From NCBI GenBank assembly GCA_018340805.1, contig JACMZG010001913.1:30311612-30375611 (forward strand): a DNA stretch of 64,000 nt, written 5' to 3'. Below the pieces are notes generated by a model. That model made no database searches. It saw only the letters and a program-made list of their open reading frames with translations, and was not told where the DNA came from. Of the stretch, positions 12,136 through 24,852 are shown one piece after another; positions within the stretch are counted from its first letter, which is position 1; every line of letters begins with the position of its first letter. The stretch is from Microvelia longipes (taxonomy: Eukaryota; Arthropoda; Insecta; Hemiptera; Veliidae). The position numbers and the translations under genes were made by a program.

Positions 12136-12290
12136 ATAAAAAGTCTCGCGAATTTTTTTTTTCGTCATAAGGGACCTCTGAAACGGATTTGTGTCGTGGT
12201 CCGAGGTTCGAATTCCGCCATGACGCCTATCCCATTAGCGAATTTTTTCCCAAAGGAAATTCGCTAAAAGGTACAGGGAACCTCGGAAAT
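11401..12290 (+). repeat. family A module, copy A
   Basis: A non-coding ~0.9-kb module that always follows the foldback. It holds three related internal blocks (each with TCGTATCGACTTCGG or similar and CGACACCCTACTCGAAATTT), the GTTAATGACGTCACAA-type segment (disrupted here), a (TA)n core at 12043-12137, and a terminal hairpin TAGCGAATTT...AAATTCGCTA at 12236-12267. The stretch near 11457-11500 resembles a tRNA B box on the minus strand, and 12195-12220 (GAGGTTCGAATTCCGCC) resembles one on the plus strand. A SINE-like or composite origin is possible but not shown. Confidence 0.8.
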
Positions 12291-12534
12291 TTTTAACATT
12301 ACATCGGATTTTGTATGCTCATCTTCTCTACTTCCGACTCGCTTCGCTTGTCCTTAAAAAATACAGTTTATGTTTTTGGACTCGCATCTGTTTCATTCTC
12401 AGCGTTCACCCCTACAGCACTGACCACGCTCAATACCGCTTAACTATTATGTATAAAAAATCATAGAAGTATCTTAACGAATTTTAAGGTACTTACTCAA
12501 AGGTATACAGTTGTACTAAGTATGATTTTAATTA

Positions 12535-12828
12535 CATTATTTTCTGATTTTTCACAATTATTAAAAAACGTAACAAAAATAATTTGATAAACATTAAACT
12601 GCTGATAATGAGATGAAACATAGCACATATGTTAGTCTTATACATGGCTTCACGCGTGTTAATCTGATTTTTCGAAAATTTGGCGGAGCTATTATTGCGG
12701 ATTGATGACATCATAACAAATTATTTTCAGAATCGCACAACTACACCTAAGACTGATTTTTTACGATGATAACAGACACACACACGTAGAGACTGACAAC
12801 TTTGTGAAAACCACCCAGTTCTTAAATA
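12535..12828 (-). repeat. dispersed repeat R1, partial minus copy
   Basis: Reading the minus strand, it has the order CACAAAGTTGTCAGTC, CTGTTATCATCG, a GACGTCAT-like segment (GATGTCAT) and a TTTCATCTCATTATCAGC segment. This matches the R1 copies at 40.5-41.4 and 49.0-50.1 kb. Family A copy B is inserted at its edge. Confidence 0.6.
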
Positions 12829-13519
12829 ATTCTGGCGCGGTGGTCCGCATGTCGGGCGAATTCCTTGGGGTGCGTGTTTCCGTGCTTTTTACATTATATA
12901 ATTTACAACTAGTAAATAAATAATTCCGGCGCGGTAGTCCGCTGTCGGGCGAATTTCATTTAGAATGCGTGTTTCCGTGCTAAACAACCCATTTCTTGCT
13001 TATGCAAGAACCATGCCCATTGCGTGGTTGCGGTTCATGCTTTAGAACCTAAGCAGTTACTCAATTGTCAAGCACTGCTCGTAACTCATTGTTGTCAAAG
13101 GAAATGCGCATAATTCATCCAGTTGTACAAAAACTATGCCTCTAAATTAGAAGTACGCACTATTATTTGCACTAGTTTAAAGATTAGTTACTTATCTTTA
13201 AGCTTAGTCAGTTATCTTTAAAGGTTTAGCGCATTTCCTTTAGAAAATACAGACAAAATGAGTTTACGAGCAGTGCTGACAATTGATTAACTGCTTAGGT
13301 TCTAAAGCATGAACCGGAACACGCAATGGCATGGTTCTTGCATAAGCAAGAAAAGGTTTGTTTAGCACGGGAAACACGCATTCTAAAGAAATTTCGCCCG
13401 ACAGCGGACCACCGCGCCGGAATTATTTATTTTACTAGTTGTAAAACTTATATAATGAAAAAGCACGGAAACAGCACCCAAAGGAAATTCGCCCGAATGC
13501 GGACCACCGCGCAGAATTA
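12829..13519. mobile_element. family A foldback element, copy B
   Basis: Same arms as the copies at 10761 and 20845. An extra partial right end (ATCCAAAGGAAATTCG...CGCGCCAGAAT) is repeated at about 13609-13660, just after a tRNA-B-box-like GGATTTGAACCC, so the right edge was duplicated. Confidence 0.85.
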
Positions 13520-13660
13520 TTTTTAGTTGTAAACTTATATTAGGTAAAAAAACGATAAAAAAATTATTGTCCCTACTAGGATTTGAACCCAGGTACTCTG
13601 GTTTGAGAGCTCGCATCCAAAGGAAATTCGCGCCGACATGCGGACAACCGCGCCAGAATA

Positions 13661-14354
13661 TTTTCTAGTGTCAACTTATATTAGTAAAAAAAAAAAAAAC
13701 GATAAAAAATTATCGACCTTCCAGGATGTGAACTCCAGGTACCCTGGTTTGAGTGGTCGTATTGACTCGGACCACTGCCATTCAAACTAGAGGCCCAAAA
13801 AAACATTGAAAACGACACCCTACTCGAAATTTAATTTTCAACGACGTAATGTTGGTTTTCTTATAATTTTGTGGTTTTTTCGACTTTTTTGTAACTTAAA
13901 GTGTCGTATCGACTTCGGACCGGTTTCATTCGATTCAGCGCCCAAAATTACATAGAAAACGACACCCTACTCGAAATTTATTTTTATCGACCTAAATTTG
14001 GTTTTTGGTAATTTACAATGGTTTTTCGATTTTTAGGTCACTTAGAGTGTCGTATCGACTTCGGACCGGGTTCATTCGATTCAGCGTCTCAAAAAACATA
14101 AATATTGACCTTTTTCGCGGCAAAAAAATATTAAACCCTGAATTTTGCTGATTTTTTGAAAATTTCGCTGACTCAGCAAACCGGGTTAATGACGTCACAA
14201 AAACCTGGTTTTCAATGGGTTTGTGTCCTCCGAAGTTGATTTTTGTACCAAGTTTGGTTAAAAAAAATTAATCCGTTCGAAAGATAGAGTGTTTACAGAA
14301 AGTGCTTAGAAATACATATATTATTATATATATGTATATATATATATATACATG

Positions 14355-14388
<34 letters not shown>

Positions 14389-16230
14389 GATTGAAATAGT
14401 AAAGTAAGTTTAAATAAAGTAAAAGTCTCGTCCGCGAAATATTCGTATAAGGGATCTATATATGATTGTCGTGTCTATAGTTCGAATTCCGCTTCCATGA
14501 CGCCTTCCCTATTAGCAATTTATAAGGGAAAATTTCTAATTAATGGGTACAGGGATGACCTCTGGGAAATTACTAGTTAGGCGTCGGATATGTAGCTCAT
14601 CTCTGGTATGGATATGGGAATAAAAAATTTACAGGTAGTGCATGGACGATAAAAAAGATTGATCGAGAGGCGCCATCCGAGTGTATGTGAACCTATTGGT
14701 CTTGAGTGGGTCGTTACGTTCTGCGACACTGCAGTTCATATTCAGAGGTCTCTAATATATTATATATAAAATACTGCCTACTGCGAAATATATAGACTAA
14801 TGTTGGTTTTCATATTTTGGGTTTGGATAGTACTTAAAAGGGGTCGTATCGTTTCGACCGTTTCATTCGATTCAGCGCCCAAAATGACATAGAAACGACA
14901 CCCTACTCGAAATTTATTTTTTATCGACCTAAATTTTGGTTTTTGGTATATACAATGCGTTTTTTCGATTTTTAGGTCACATTAGAGTGGTAGTATCGAT
15001 TCGGACCGGTTTCATTTCATTCAGCGTTCAAAAAACATAAAATACTTAACCTTTTTCGCGGCAAAAAATATTAACCCTGAATTTGACTGATTTTGTTGAA
15101 AATTTCGCTGACTCAGCAAACCGGTGTTTAATGACGTACACAAAACCTTGGTTTTCAATAGGGTTTGTGTCCTCCCGAAGGTTGATTTTGGTTACCAAGT
15201 TGGTTAAAAAACAAATGTAATCCGTTCGAAAGATAGAGTGTTTACAAGAAAGTGTCTGAAATTAATATATTAATATATATATATGTATATATTATATATA
15301 ACATATATATATATATATATATATAATATATATTATATATATATAATATATATATATACTATTATATATATATATAAAAAGTCTCCGCGAAAATTTTTTT
15401 TTCGTCATAAGGGACCTCTGAAACGGATTTGTGCGTGCCGAAGGTTCGAATTCCGCCATGACGGCCTTATCCATTAGCGAATTTTTTCCCCAAGAAATTC
15501 GCTAAAGGTACAGGAACCTCGGAAATTTTTAACATTACATCGGATTTTGTATTGTTTCATCTACTCATACCAACAATAAAAAATTACATACAACGATAAA
15601 AAATTATCGACCACCAGGAATGTGAACCCACGGTCACCCTGAGTTTGAGTGGTCGTATTGACTCCGGGACCACTGCCAATTCAACTCAGAGGCCCAAAAA
15701 ACATTGAAAACGACACCCTACTCGAAATTTAATTTTCAACGACCGTAATGTTGGTTTTCTTTATATTTTTTTGTGGTTTTTTCGACTTTTTGGTAACTTA
15801 AAAGTGGTCGTATTCGTCTTCGGACCGGTTTTCATTCGATTCAGCGCCCAAAATTACATAGAAACGACACCCTACTCGAAATTTATTTTTATCGACCTAA
15901 ATTTTGGTTTTTGGTAATTTACAATGGTTTTTTTCGATTTTTTAGGTCACTTAGAGTGGTCGTATCGACTTCGGACCGTTTCATTCGATTCAGCGTCTCA
16001 AAAAACATATAAATTATTAACCTTTTTCGCGGCAAAAATATTAACCCTGAATTTTGGCTGATTTTTTGAAAATTTTCGCTGACTCAGCAAACCGGGTTAA
16101 TGACGTTCACAAAATCTGTTTCAATAGGGTTCGTGTCCTCCTGAAGGTTGATTTTTTGTACCAAGTTTGGTTAAAAAATATTAATCCGTTCGAAAGATAG
16201 AGTGTTTACAAGGAAAGTGTCTAAAATAAT

Positions 16231-16284
<54 letters not shown>

Positions 16285-16490
16285 ATACATATACATATTA
16301 TATTATATATATTTATATAGATATATATATATATTATATATATATATATATTATATATTTATAAAGTCTCGCGAAAAATTTTTTTTCGTCATAGGGACTC
16401 TGAAACGATTTGTGTCGTAGGTCCGAGGTTCGAATTCCGCCATGACGCCTATCCCATTAGCGAATTTTTTCCCAAAGGAAATTCGCTAAA
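13661..16490 (+). repeat. family A module in tandem, three units (B, C, D)
   Basis: Unit B is about 13661-14600, C about 14600-15560 and D about 15590-16490. Each has the CGACACCCTACTCGAAATTT blocks, the CTGACTCAGCAAACCGG segment, a (TA)n core (14317-14388, 15262-15377, 16225-16361) and a tRNA-B-box-like GGTTCGAATTCCGC before the terminal hairpin. B and C are joined through the shared tail GGTACAGGAACCTCGG. Around 14390-14820 the sequence is so scrambled compared with the other units that it looks like poorly corrected assembly. Only unit B has a foldback in front. Confidence 0.75.
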
Positions 16491-16494
16491 AACC

Positions 16495-16580
16495 TGAAAC
16501 GGATAAGTCCGGTGACATCCCGGTTTCAGAATTTTTCGCATACTCAATACTTTTCTATATATCTATGGTATAAAAATGGA
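16495..16580 (-). repeat. dispersed repeat R1, head fragment
   Basis: On the minus strand it reads the R1 head: TATACCATAG, AAAAGTATTGAG, GAAACCGGG and CCGTTTCAGGT. It directly abuts the end of family A unit D. Confidence 0.55.
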
Positions 16581-16630
16581 AAAGAAAGAATACGATTAAT
16601 TTTTAAAGTTTAAATTTCAGTCTTTGTGTC

Positions 16631-16655
16631 AGCAAACGTTCAATAAACGTTTGCT
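16631..16655. repeat. 10-bp perfect hairpin
   Basis: AGCAAACGTT and AACGTTTGCT pair around CAATA. Confidence 0.6.
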
Positions 16656-16769
16656 TAGCATTTGGCTTATAGCATTAGAGCCATGGTGAGAGATTGAGGG
16701 AGGAAAGTTGGTGTTATTTAAGTTCAGGTTTATATTGGAATTACTATTGGTGCATTGCTGACCGCGTCC

Positions 16770-16995
16770 TTGGAACGGCTCAGTTGGTCAGGGCGTGTCC
16801 AAAATTGGTCAGGTCTCAATTTTTCGTAAATATCTTTCTGAACAAGGATCTGCGATTCTGCCGTCTCGTATCGGATGGGTGTCCCAGGCAGAACGCACTT
16901 TAGTGGTCAAAGGTTCTGTCTGGAACACCCATCTGATACGAGTCTGCAGAATTGAAGATCCTTGTTCAGGAAGGTATTTACGAAAAATTGAGACC
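16770..16995. mobile_element. foldback element with 83-bp arms next to a tRNA-like A box
   Basis: The left arm 16812-16894 and right arm 16913-16995 are imperfect reverse complements around an 18-base loop. Just before the left arm, ACGGCTCAGTTGGTCAGGG resembles an RNA polymerase III A box. ORFs on both strands here are artefacts of the palindrome. It could be a SINE copied in inverted orientation or a small foldback transposon. Confidence 0.75.
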
Positions 16996-17445
16996 GGTTC
17001 CAGCCATTTGTTAATAAACTTTTTATTATCAAAACACCCCAGGGCTCTTGGTCTATTACTGCAGTCATGCAAGTTTATGTGGTGTGAGTTTAGGTATTTA
17101 ATTCATGGCGAAGGCCGATTATTCCAGTTTTTTTCTAATCAAAAACTTCTCTCTATGGTGTAGAATGTCTATTGTAAATGTTGATCAGGTGTTAGGAAGA
17201 TCAGTTTGATATTGTTATTTGTGCGGTCCTGGGTTTAATATAATACATATTATTTAGAAAAATATTTAAGCTATTGTCAGCAAAACACTAATGTGAAGGT
17301 CATGTTTTTATTAAAGAGTATGTGTAATCAAGATCTAATATAGGAGTTACGCGTTTAACTCCAAATTACTTAAATTAAACCTAATTAAACCTTATATATT
17401 GAGGATGAGCATGAATAGAGTTCATTATAAATAATGAATAAAAAT

Positions 17446-17550
17446 GTCTCTCCACAAAATATATCTTTATTGGCAAAGCGCTTTCAACCTAAGGTAAAAA
17501 GCTTCTAAACTAAGGTAAGTTAGGTTGGTTAGGTACATCATCAGTGTAAA
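17446..17550 (-). ncRNA. hammerhead-like terminus, family H1, copy 1 (degenerate)
   Basis: On the minus strand CTGATGA (17538-17544) is followed by an extended hairpin-rich stretch (AACCTAA and TTAGGTT), GAAA (17482-17485), a TTTG-CCAATAAA segment and a conserved GTGGAGAGAC tail (17446-17455). It shares the order and the tail with the copies at 17734-17805 and 59704-59770. Confidence 0.5.
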
Positions 17551-17733
17551 CCTAACAAACAGAGAAAATAAGAAAAAAAATACAAAGTAACATTTTAAGT
17601 AAACAAATGAAAGGCTAGAAGAATATTACAAGAATCAGGTACATCAATATATAAAAATACAATTAAATATATAGTAAAATAAATAATGTATAACTTAATT
17701 AATAACCTATTATTTAGGAATTGAAAGAAAACA

Positions 17734-17805
17734 GTCTCTCCACAATAACTTGTTATAATAAACAAAGCCGACTTTCGGTCTTACAGACCATCATCAGTGT
17801 CGGTG
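17734..17805 (-). ncRNA. hammerhead-like motif, family H1, copy 2
   Basis: On the minus strand it reads stem I CCGAC, A, CTGATGA, T, stem II GGTC, loop TGTAA, GACC, GAAA, then GTCGG closing stem I (17768-17803). This matches the order of a hammerhead with almost no stem III, the form known from Penelope-like elements. The tail GTGGAGAGAC (17734-17743) follows. No retroelement ORF lies beside it, so it is a short, probably non-autonomous copy. Confidence 0.65.
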
Positions 17806-17809
17806 AAAA

Positions 17810-20275
17810 GAGAAAGAAGTTAGACTATCATTTGTCAGGAAGCTTTATATTATAGTAGGATAGAGTCCTGTAGCTGACAATAAATCTATTATTTATTTTT
17901 CTTTTTATTAAATAGTATTTTGTATTTTTGATAAACCTGATTCTAAATTAGTATTATTTTAGCCTATCATTTCTTTACTTAAAAAGTTACTTCGGAAATT
18001 TGTATTTTTCTTTTATATATTCAATTGTTACTTATTAAATAGCGATTGCACTAATGATGGGCTTTAGTTAGTATAGTGTTTTATTTTTAAATAAACACCT
18101 TTTCTTAAATACATTTATCTCTTATCACTGAGTTGCTTTATCAAGCAGTTGTTATATTTTTACGCGTTCAATGAATTTTCAAAATTTTCTAAAAAGTCCA
18201 TAATGACTAAGTCTTTCCTTAGAAAACACAATTAAACTTTTATAATGCTTTTTGTACCAAGTTCCAACTCTCTAGCTAACACTGGGAGCTATAGTGATAA
18301 CAGGCACGCATGCATATACAAACAGAAAATTTGAAAAAAATCACTGAAGGGGTCTTACAACACTTAAAATTAATAAATAAGTTGAAATCCTGGTGTCGAC
18401 TTTTTTATTTTTATTATAAACTGATTTATTTATTTATTCATTACAAAAAAAAAAATATTCCTATAGATATACAATCCATTTGCGGCAAAAAAATAAAAAT
18501 AATTATATACATCTACATATACATAAAAACAAGATACTACATAACAAAATTAGTATAATCTTTTATACCTTACTTAATAATAACTTAAATTGTGTTATTT
18601 CTTTTATTTGAACTTACAAATTATAGGAAGCAATATACGAATATTGATAAATGTAATCTTATCCACAGGAGCCAGTAATACTATAAATCTCAAAGTAAAA
18701 CCCTATTAATTTTATAGTGCGAATACAATACTTTTCCAATATACACACAGTATAAATGAGGAAGCGTAAAAAATTAAACAAGTACACTCAAAGTATTAAA
18801 TGTGTTTGATTTTTTTACTTAATTAATTACCTAAAGTTGATCAAGAAAAGTTTTGAATGACCTCATGTTCTGTTTTAAACAAATAATGCACAATTTTTTT
18901 TAATATACGTTTATAACTTTAACTATAATAAATTAAACTCCGAAGTTAGTAACTTAAAACAAATGCTTAGTAAAGAAAAATAAACAATTTGTAAGAAGAT
19001 ACAAGTTATAAGAACAGGAAGGTTTTTAAAGGTTACACTTATTCCAACTCGTGAGGTCAGGTTATACATCTAAAATGTTTGAGCATTAAATCACTTTGAT
19101 TCAAAAGGCTTTTACTTAGTATAAAAGGTCTTTACAAAATGGCTTCCTTTTTAAGTCTGAAGGGACAAGTTAACTACTTGTGAGCAAACTTAGACCTGTT
19201 TAGACCTTTACATAATAAATAAAGCTATTTATCTCTTTGTTTAGGTCATAATGTTAATATGGCATCATCCTCTTAAAAAAGGGAAAGCTTCGTAAAAGCA
19301 ACAATTGTGATTTGCAATTTTCTTTAAATTCAAGCGAATTTTAGATTTTGTTTTCTTCCTTTCTAAGTTGAGGAGGACGTATTGTAACAGCGAATTTTTT
19401 TAATAAATGCATTTTTTGTGTCCCTATCCTTACTAACCTCTTAACCTTTTACAGAACCTGTAACCTACTTATTATAGTTCACTATATTTACTAAAATTTA
19501 ACTAATTTTAGTCCTGCCTTCTAAGTTGAGGAGGACGTATTGTAACACCGAATTTTTTTATTAAACAAATCTTTACTATTAATAATTGTATTCATTTAAT
19601 TTACAATTAAAAATAATCTTTGTATTTAATCAAAATTAGGCAAGAAGAAGAGCATATGTCCTAATAACTCCTGAACTTCCATCATTATTTTCATCATTTA
19701 AGTCAGAATTTATATGTTTTGTTATGTTTTTATGTATCTATTAAATACATGAAAATAATAAATGCTTATTTAATTTTTTTTATTTAAATGTCAATGTTTT
19801 ATCACCTTCAGATTCGAAAAATCGAAAAATATTTGGTGATCAATATGAAAGAGTGTATGAATGTGTAGTTTTCTTTTAATCACGCTAAAATTCAAACAGC
19901 TTATTAATTTTTAATAAAACTTAGCAGAAAAATCAAGTTATAAGTTTTTCTTCATAAGAGAAGAAAAACTGGTTAGATTTTGGGGTTAATCTAACTAAAC
20001 GTATTAACATGACGTCTTATAAAACTGTAAAAAATATAAGAACTACCAAAAAATATTTGTTTAATAAAATATCTTTTTAATGATTTTCTAAACATTTCCA
20101 AATAGAAAGACACCTCAAGCATATCCTTGGCAAGCTCAATTCTCGAGATATATTGACAGATATGCACAATTTATGTAAACACTCTTCAGTTCAAATGGCT
20201 GATCTAAATTAGCTCAAAATTTAAATTCAGCTCAAATGGCATTTTAAATTAATCATTGTAATAATTAGAATTTGT
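17810..20275. other. AT-rich DNA, no gene seen
   Basis: R1 minus fragments lie at 18230-18310 and 18710-18770, and LTR-edge remnants at 19.35-19.57 kb. Otherwise unassigned. Confidence 0.6.
19348..19572 (+). mobile_element. possible LTR-retrotransposon edge remnants, two direct copies
   Basis: Two copies of TTCTAAGTTGAGGAGGACGT plus TTGTAACA(G/C)CGAATTTTTTT begin at about 19360 and 19520. A purine-rich tract followed by TTGTAACA is typical of the polypurine-tract/3'-LTR junction of gypsy-like elements. No flanking coding sequence remains. A similar GTGCTTTATTGTAACAAC lies near 43868. The class is inferred. Confidence 0.35.
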
Positions 20276-20279
20276 TCCT

Positions 20280-20655
20280 AGACGTTTCTTCTTTAGGACA
20301 CGATAACTTTCCAACGAATATGGAAAATGAAACTTGTACCGAACCCTATTGTTTATGAAATATTTGTGACTTCGTTAGCCCTCAAGACCCACTAGAATTT
20401 AAAAAAAATCACAAATCTTGAAAAAATGTTTAGATCGAGCTGAAATTGTTCCCATATGCTTAAACTTGCATTATTAACAAACATACGAAGGTACATTGTA
20501 TTATCAGCATTAGTTCTGGTTCCATTGATTTACATGTAGAGCTAAATGTAAACAAGTAAAGTAAACAAGTTTAGTTTTTTGTCTTATGCATTTAAAAATT
20601 CGCGTATATCATGGCTGTATGCCAATTATATAAACTAGTAACATGACATACTTAT
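20280..20655 (+). repeat. dispersed repeat R2, copy 1
   Basis: It shares, in order, AACCCTATTGTTTATG, TTAAAAAAAATCACAAATCT, TTTAGATCGAGCTGAAAT and ATCAGCATTAGTTCTGGTT with 51660-51965. Its end (TATAAACTAGTAACATGACA) matches 43110-43130. It is non-coding and of unknown class. Confidence 0.6.
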
Positions 20656-20844
20656 ATAAAACAACGACCATGTTTGGTTGCGAAGCGACCAAAAGGCAAA
20701 ATGCCTCTTGTTTTAGATCAGAAAGACTACAGTCACATCTGCAGTTTTTGATAAAATTGATTTTAATGAACATTTTTAGTTTTAATATTATTCTATATAT
20801 GATCTTAAAGTTTGTTTATGACATGATAAGATCACACAAGAAAA

Positions 20845-21548
20845 ATTCTGGCGCGGTGGTCCGCATGTCGGGCGAATTTCCTTTGGATGCGTGTTTCCGT
20901 GCTTTTTACATTATATAAGTTTACAACTAGTAAATAAATAATTCCGGCGCGGTGGTCCGCTGTCGGGCGAATTTCATTTAGAATGCGTGTTTCCGTGCTA
21001 AACAACCCATTTCTTGCTTATGCAAGAACATGCACATTGCGTGGTTCCGGTTCATGCTTTAGAACCTAAGCAGTTACTCAATTGTCAAGCACTGCTCGTA
21101 ACTCATTTTGTCTGTATTTTCCAAAGGAAATGCGCATAATCATCCTGTTGTTGTACAAAACTGTGCCTCTAAAATTAGAAGTACGCACTATTATTTGCAC
21201 TAGTTTAAAGATTAGTTACTTATCTTTAAGCTTAGTCAGTAATCTTTAAAGGTTTTAGCGCATTTCCTTGGAAAATACAGACAAAATGAGTTACGAGCAG
21301 TGCTTGACAATTGAGTAACTGCTTAGGTTCTAAAGCATGAACCGGAACCACGCAATGGGCATGGTTCTTGCATAAGCAAGAAATGGGTTGTTTAGCACGG
21401 AAAACGCATTCTAAATGAAATTCGCCCGACAGCGGACCACCGCGCCGGAATTATTTATTTACTAGTTGTAAACTTATATAATGTAAAAAGCACGGAAACA
21501 CGCATCCAAAGGAAATTCGCCCGACATGCGGACCACCGCGCCAGAATT
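20845..21548. mobile_element. family A foldback element, copy E (best preserved)
   Basis: The arms 20845-21135 and 21258-21548 are nearly perfect reverse complements, about 291 bases each, around a 122-base loop. Outer ends ATTCTGGCGCGGTGGTCC and inner ends ATTCCGGCGCGGTGGTCC are similar, so the arm itself contains a tandem of two related terminal segments, each followed by GCGAATTTC and GCGTGTTTCCGTGC. It is non-coding. The class is uncertain; it resembles foldback DNA elements or long-TIR MITEs. Confidence 0.88.
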
Positions 21549-22460
<912 letters not shown>

Positions 22461-23299
22461 ACAAATATGTAACATATATAACTAAAATTCTATGTCAGCT
22501 ATGTTATTATATTTCATGTTATATTTTGTTATGTAAAATAACATCTTTGTGTCACAAGATATGTTTTGTTGTTGTGTAATGTGTAGTATTATGTATATAA
22601 TTTGGTCACGTCAGGTTTAGTTATGTTAATAAAATAATGTAAACAGAAAAAGAAAATAATATAAATAGTTTGTTAGGATGAATAAATTTCAAAAAAGATT
22701 ACTGCGAGTTCAAGGAGATGGTAAGATAAGATGTTTACACGCGGGAGTTGAATCCGGATCCAAGAGCTGAATAAAGTCTCGTGAAGTAAAACCTGAAGGG
22801 GCCGTCATTTCTCCAGGGGACTCTTCTTTTTCCAGAATTATATATTCAAAAACAGGAAAATACTTGGAAGGGCCTCTGGGACTCCGAACTAAAACCATTG
22901 TCTTGTGTTTTCTCGTCTTTTTACTATCTGAGTTTTTATCTAGGAAAAAATAAAGTGGGATAAGAGTAGGTGACTTGATTTTTTTTACAGCCCTGGTTTT
23001 TCATTGGGTGTCTTGGTCTGGTTTGTAAAAACAGGCACTTCTTTAGTTTAGGTGACCCCTTGGAATTTTTGTTTATCCACCTTTGTAATTTATTTATTAA
23101 CTGGGTCACTTATTATGTTAAGATTAAGGAATATTAAGACAAAGGGATAATCCAATCTAAAGAAGTACCAAAAACTTTATTATAAGAGAGAATGTAACTT
23201 TTAATTATATGACTACATATTATGCCCAATGTTTTTTATTTTCATCAGAATGAGGTTCTGGAATTGGCGAGAGGTCTTTGCCTTGCTTTTCACTTCTTA
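22461..23299. other. no gene seen
   Basis: A 62-codon minus ORF at 22710-22898 overlaps a slightly GC-richer stretch. I do not recognise it. Confidence 0.55.
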
Positions 23300-23420
23300 G
23301 CTTAAGAGCATTTACTGTTCGGGCTGGAGTTCGAACCCTGACAAGGGCGGTATGTGTGTTTCTTGTTAAGGCACAACATTATGTGTATATATTGTTCCGA
23401 ACTCGTTAGGACGTTACTAC
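23300..23420 (+). repeat. possible tRNA-derived SINE fragment
   Basis: GGAGTTCGAACCCTGAC (about 23325) fits a polymerase III B box. No convincing A box is seen upstream. Confidence 0.35.
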
Positions 23421-23639
23421 CGTATGCCCTTAATAAGTGAATAAGTGAGATACCAATTATTAACTTAAATTTTTTAAATGATGGTCATGATTAAATGCAT
23501 TAAACTAACTTTTAATTATAATTCGTTGAATACGATCTTTGATTCTAGTAACGTACTAGATCTATATGACCGTCTACTGCAAGAGTAATTAGACTAACAT
23601 AATTCGAACTATAGATAACATACTAAATAATATAGAATA

Positions 23640-24010
23640 ATACGATAAAATATAACTGCTTCCGCTGCATTTTGATTGCCGTGCAAGAATGTCGCTTTCC
23701 TCTTTTAAAAATGGTAGATATTTTTATTAAAAGTCATAACGTCTTTTTACGTATCTTCATTTATAGCGTATGTATAAAGGAAAAGTATTTTGTTTGCAAA
23801 GAAAAAAATCCAAAACCGGTATGTCACCAGAATTTCCGTTTCAGTTGTTTTAAGTGGTTTTAACAAAGTTTTCTGTCTGTATGTGTGTGTCAGTTATCAT
23901 CGAACCTCTAAGTGTACTCAGGGTTCGTTATCTTGATGTACTAAATAAGCATACTAATTTTCGGATAAGTTCCGAGGTACCCCGTACCCGGTTTCTTTAT
24001 TTTTAATACA
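23640..24010 (+). repeat. dispersed repeat R1, partial plus copy
   Basis: It carries the AAAAGTATTTTGTTTGCAAA head-like segment, CTGTCTGTATGTGTGTGTC, GTTATCATCGAACCTC and the R1 tail GAGGTACCCCGTACCCGG. The middle section is missing. Confidence 0.6.
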
Positions 24011-24756
24011 AGTTTCTTACATCAAAGTTTGTATTTATCAGCGATTTTTATGAAAAAAAAAAGTTATAAAACATCTAACTATTTCAAGAAGGTCAAGGGT
24101 CAAGGACGAATGGATTTTTTAAGGCAAATATTACTCATACGAAAAATATATCCCTAAACATACGCAAGTGTAATTTGGCTTTAATCCAAAACGCAAGGAA
24201 GGAGAACACACTCTCTTCTAATATAAAGTAAAAAACACACACTATAACAAAGATGTATAAACATATTCAACAAAATGGGATAAAAATATTTTCTTGAGCA
24301 AAAAATAAATTAGGACTGCAATACTTTTATTTCTAAGTTTGACAAAAGTTTGTCCACACAAGACTTTGGACAAAAGAAATGAGTTTGTAAAAATTGTTTT
24401 TCTTTTGTATTTATTTTTTTCTTCTATTTCGGTTTTTTTGTTACATTGCGGCTATTTGTCTGTAATGCGCAAAGACTTGTTGAATTTTTTTGTTAAGTTA
24501 TGCTTTAAAGAAATATATTTTTAATTTAGTAGAATAAATGGAGGAGTGCATATTTCATCATAGTGATGATTTCTATGAATTTTTTTTTAAAATTTCTGCC
24601 ATTTGACTTAAAGGAATAATAGGCCTTTGGCCCCTGCTCAGCGTTCCCTTCGAGCCTCTTCGAGGCTAGATGGACCCATTGTCCCTATATAGATGTAGAC
24701 ATACGTACAAGAAGACATAGTTAGCGTTGAACAATTATCTTAACCCACTGTTTAGT

Positions 24757-24852
24757 AAAAGTTAAAGTTTAAGTTAAAAGTTAAAGTTAAGTTAAAGTTT
24801 AAGTTTAAGTTAAAAGTTAAAGTTAAGTTAAAGTTTAAGTTTAAAGTTTTTA
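24757..24852 (+). repeat. AGTTAA-type minisatellite
   Basis: Irregular units of AAGTT(A/T)AAGTTAA repeat about a dozen times. Confidence 0.9.

Noticed and set aside
12236..12268. Helitron 3' end (hairpin followed by CTAA)
   Set aside because: The hairpin abuts CTAAA with no gap and no TC 5' end or Rep/helicase is seen; too weak to call.
16694..17163. Three overlapping ORFs on both strands
   Set aside because: Produced by the 83-bp palindrome; the two strands give nearly the same peptide.
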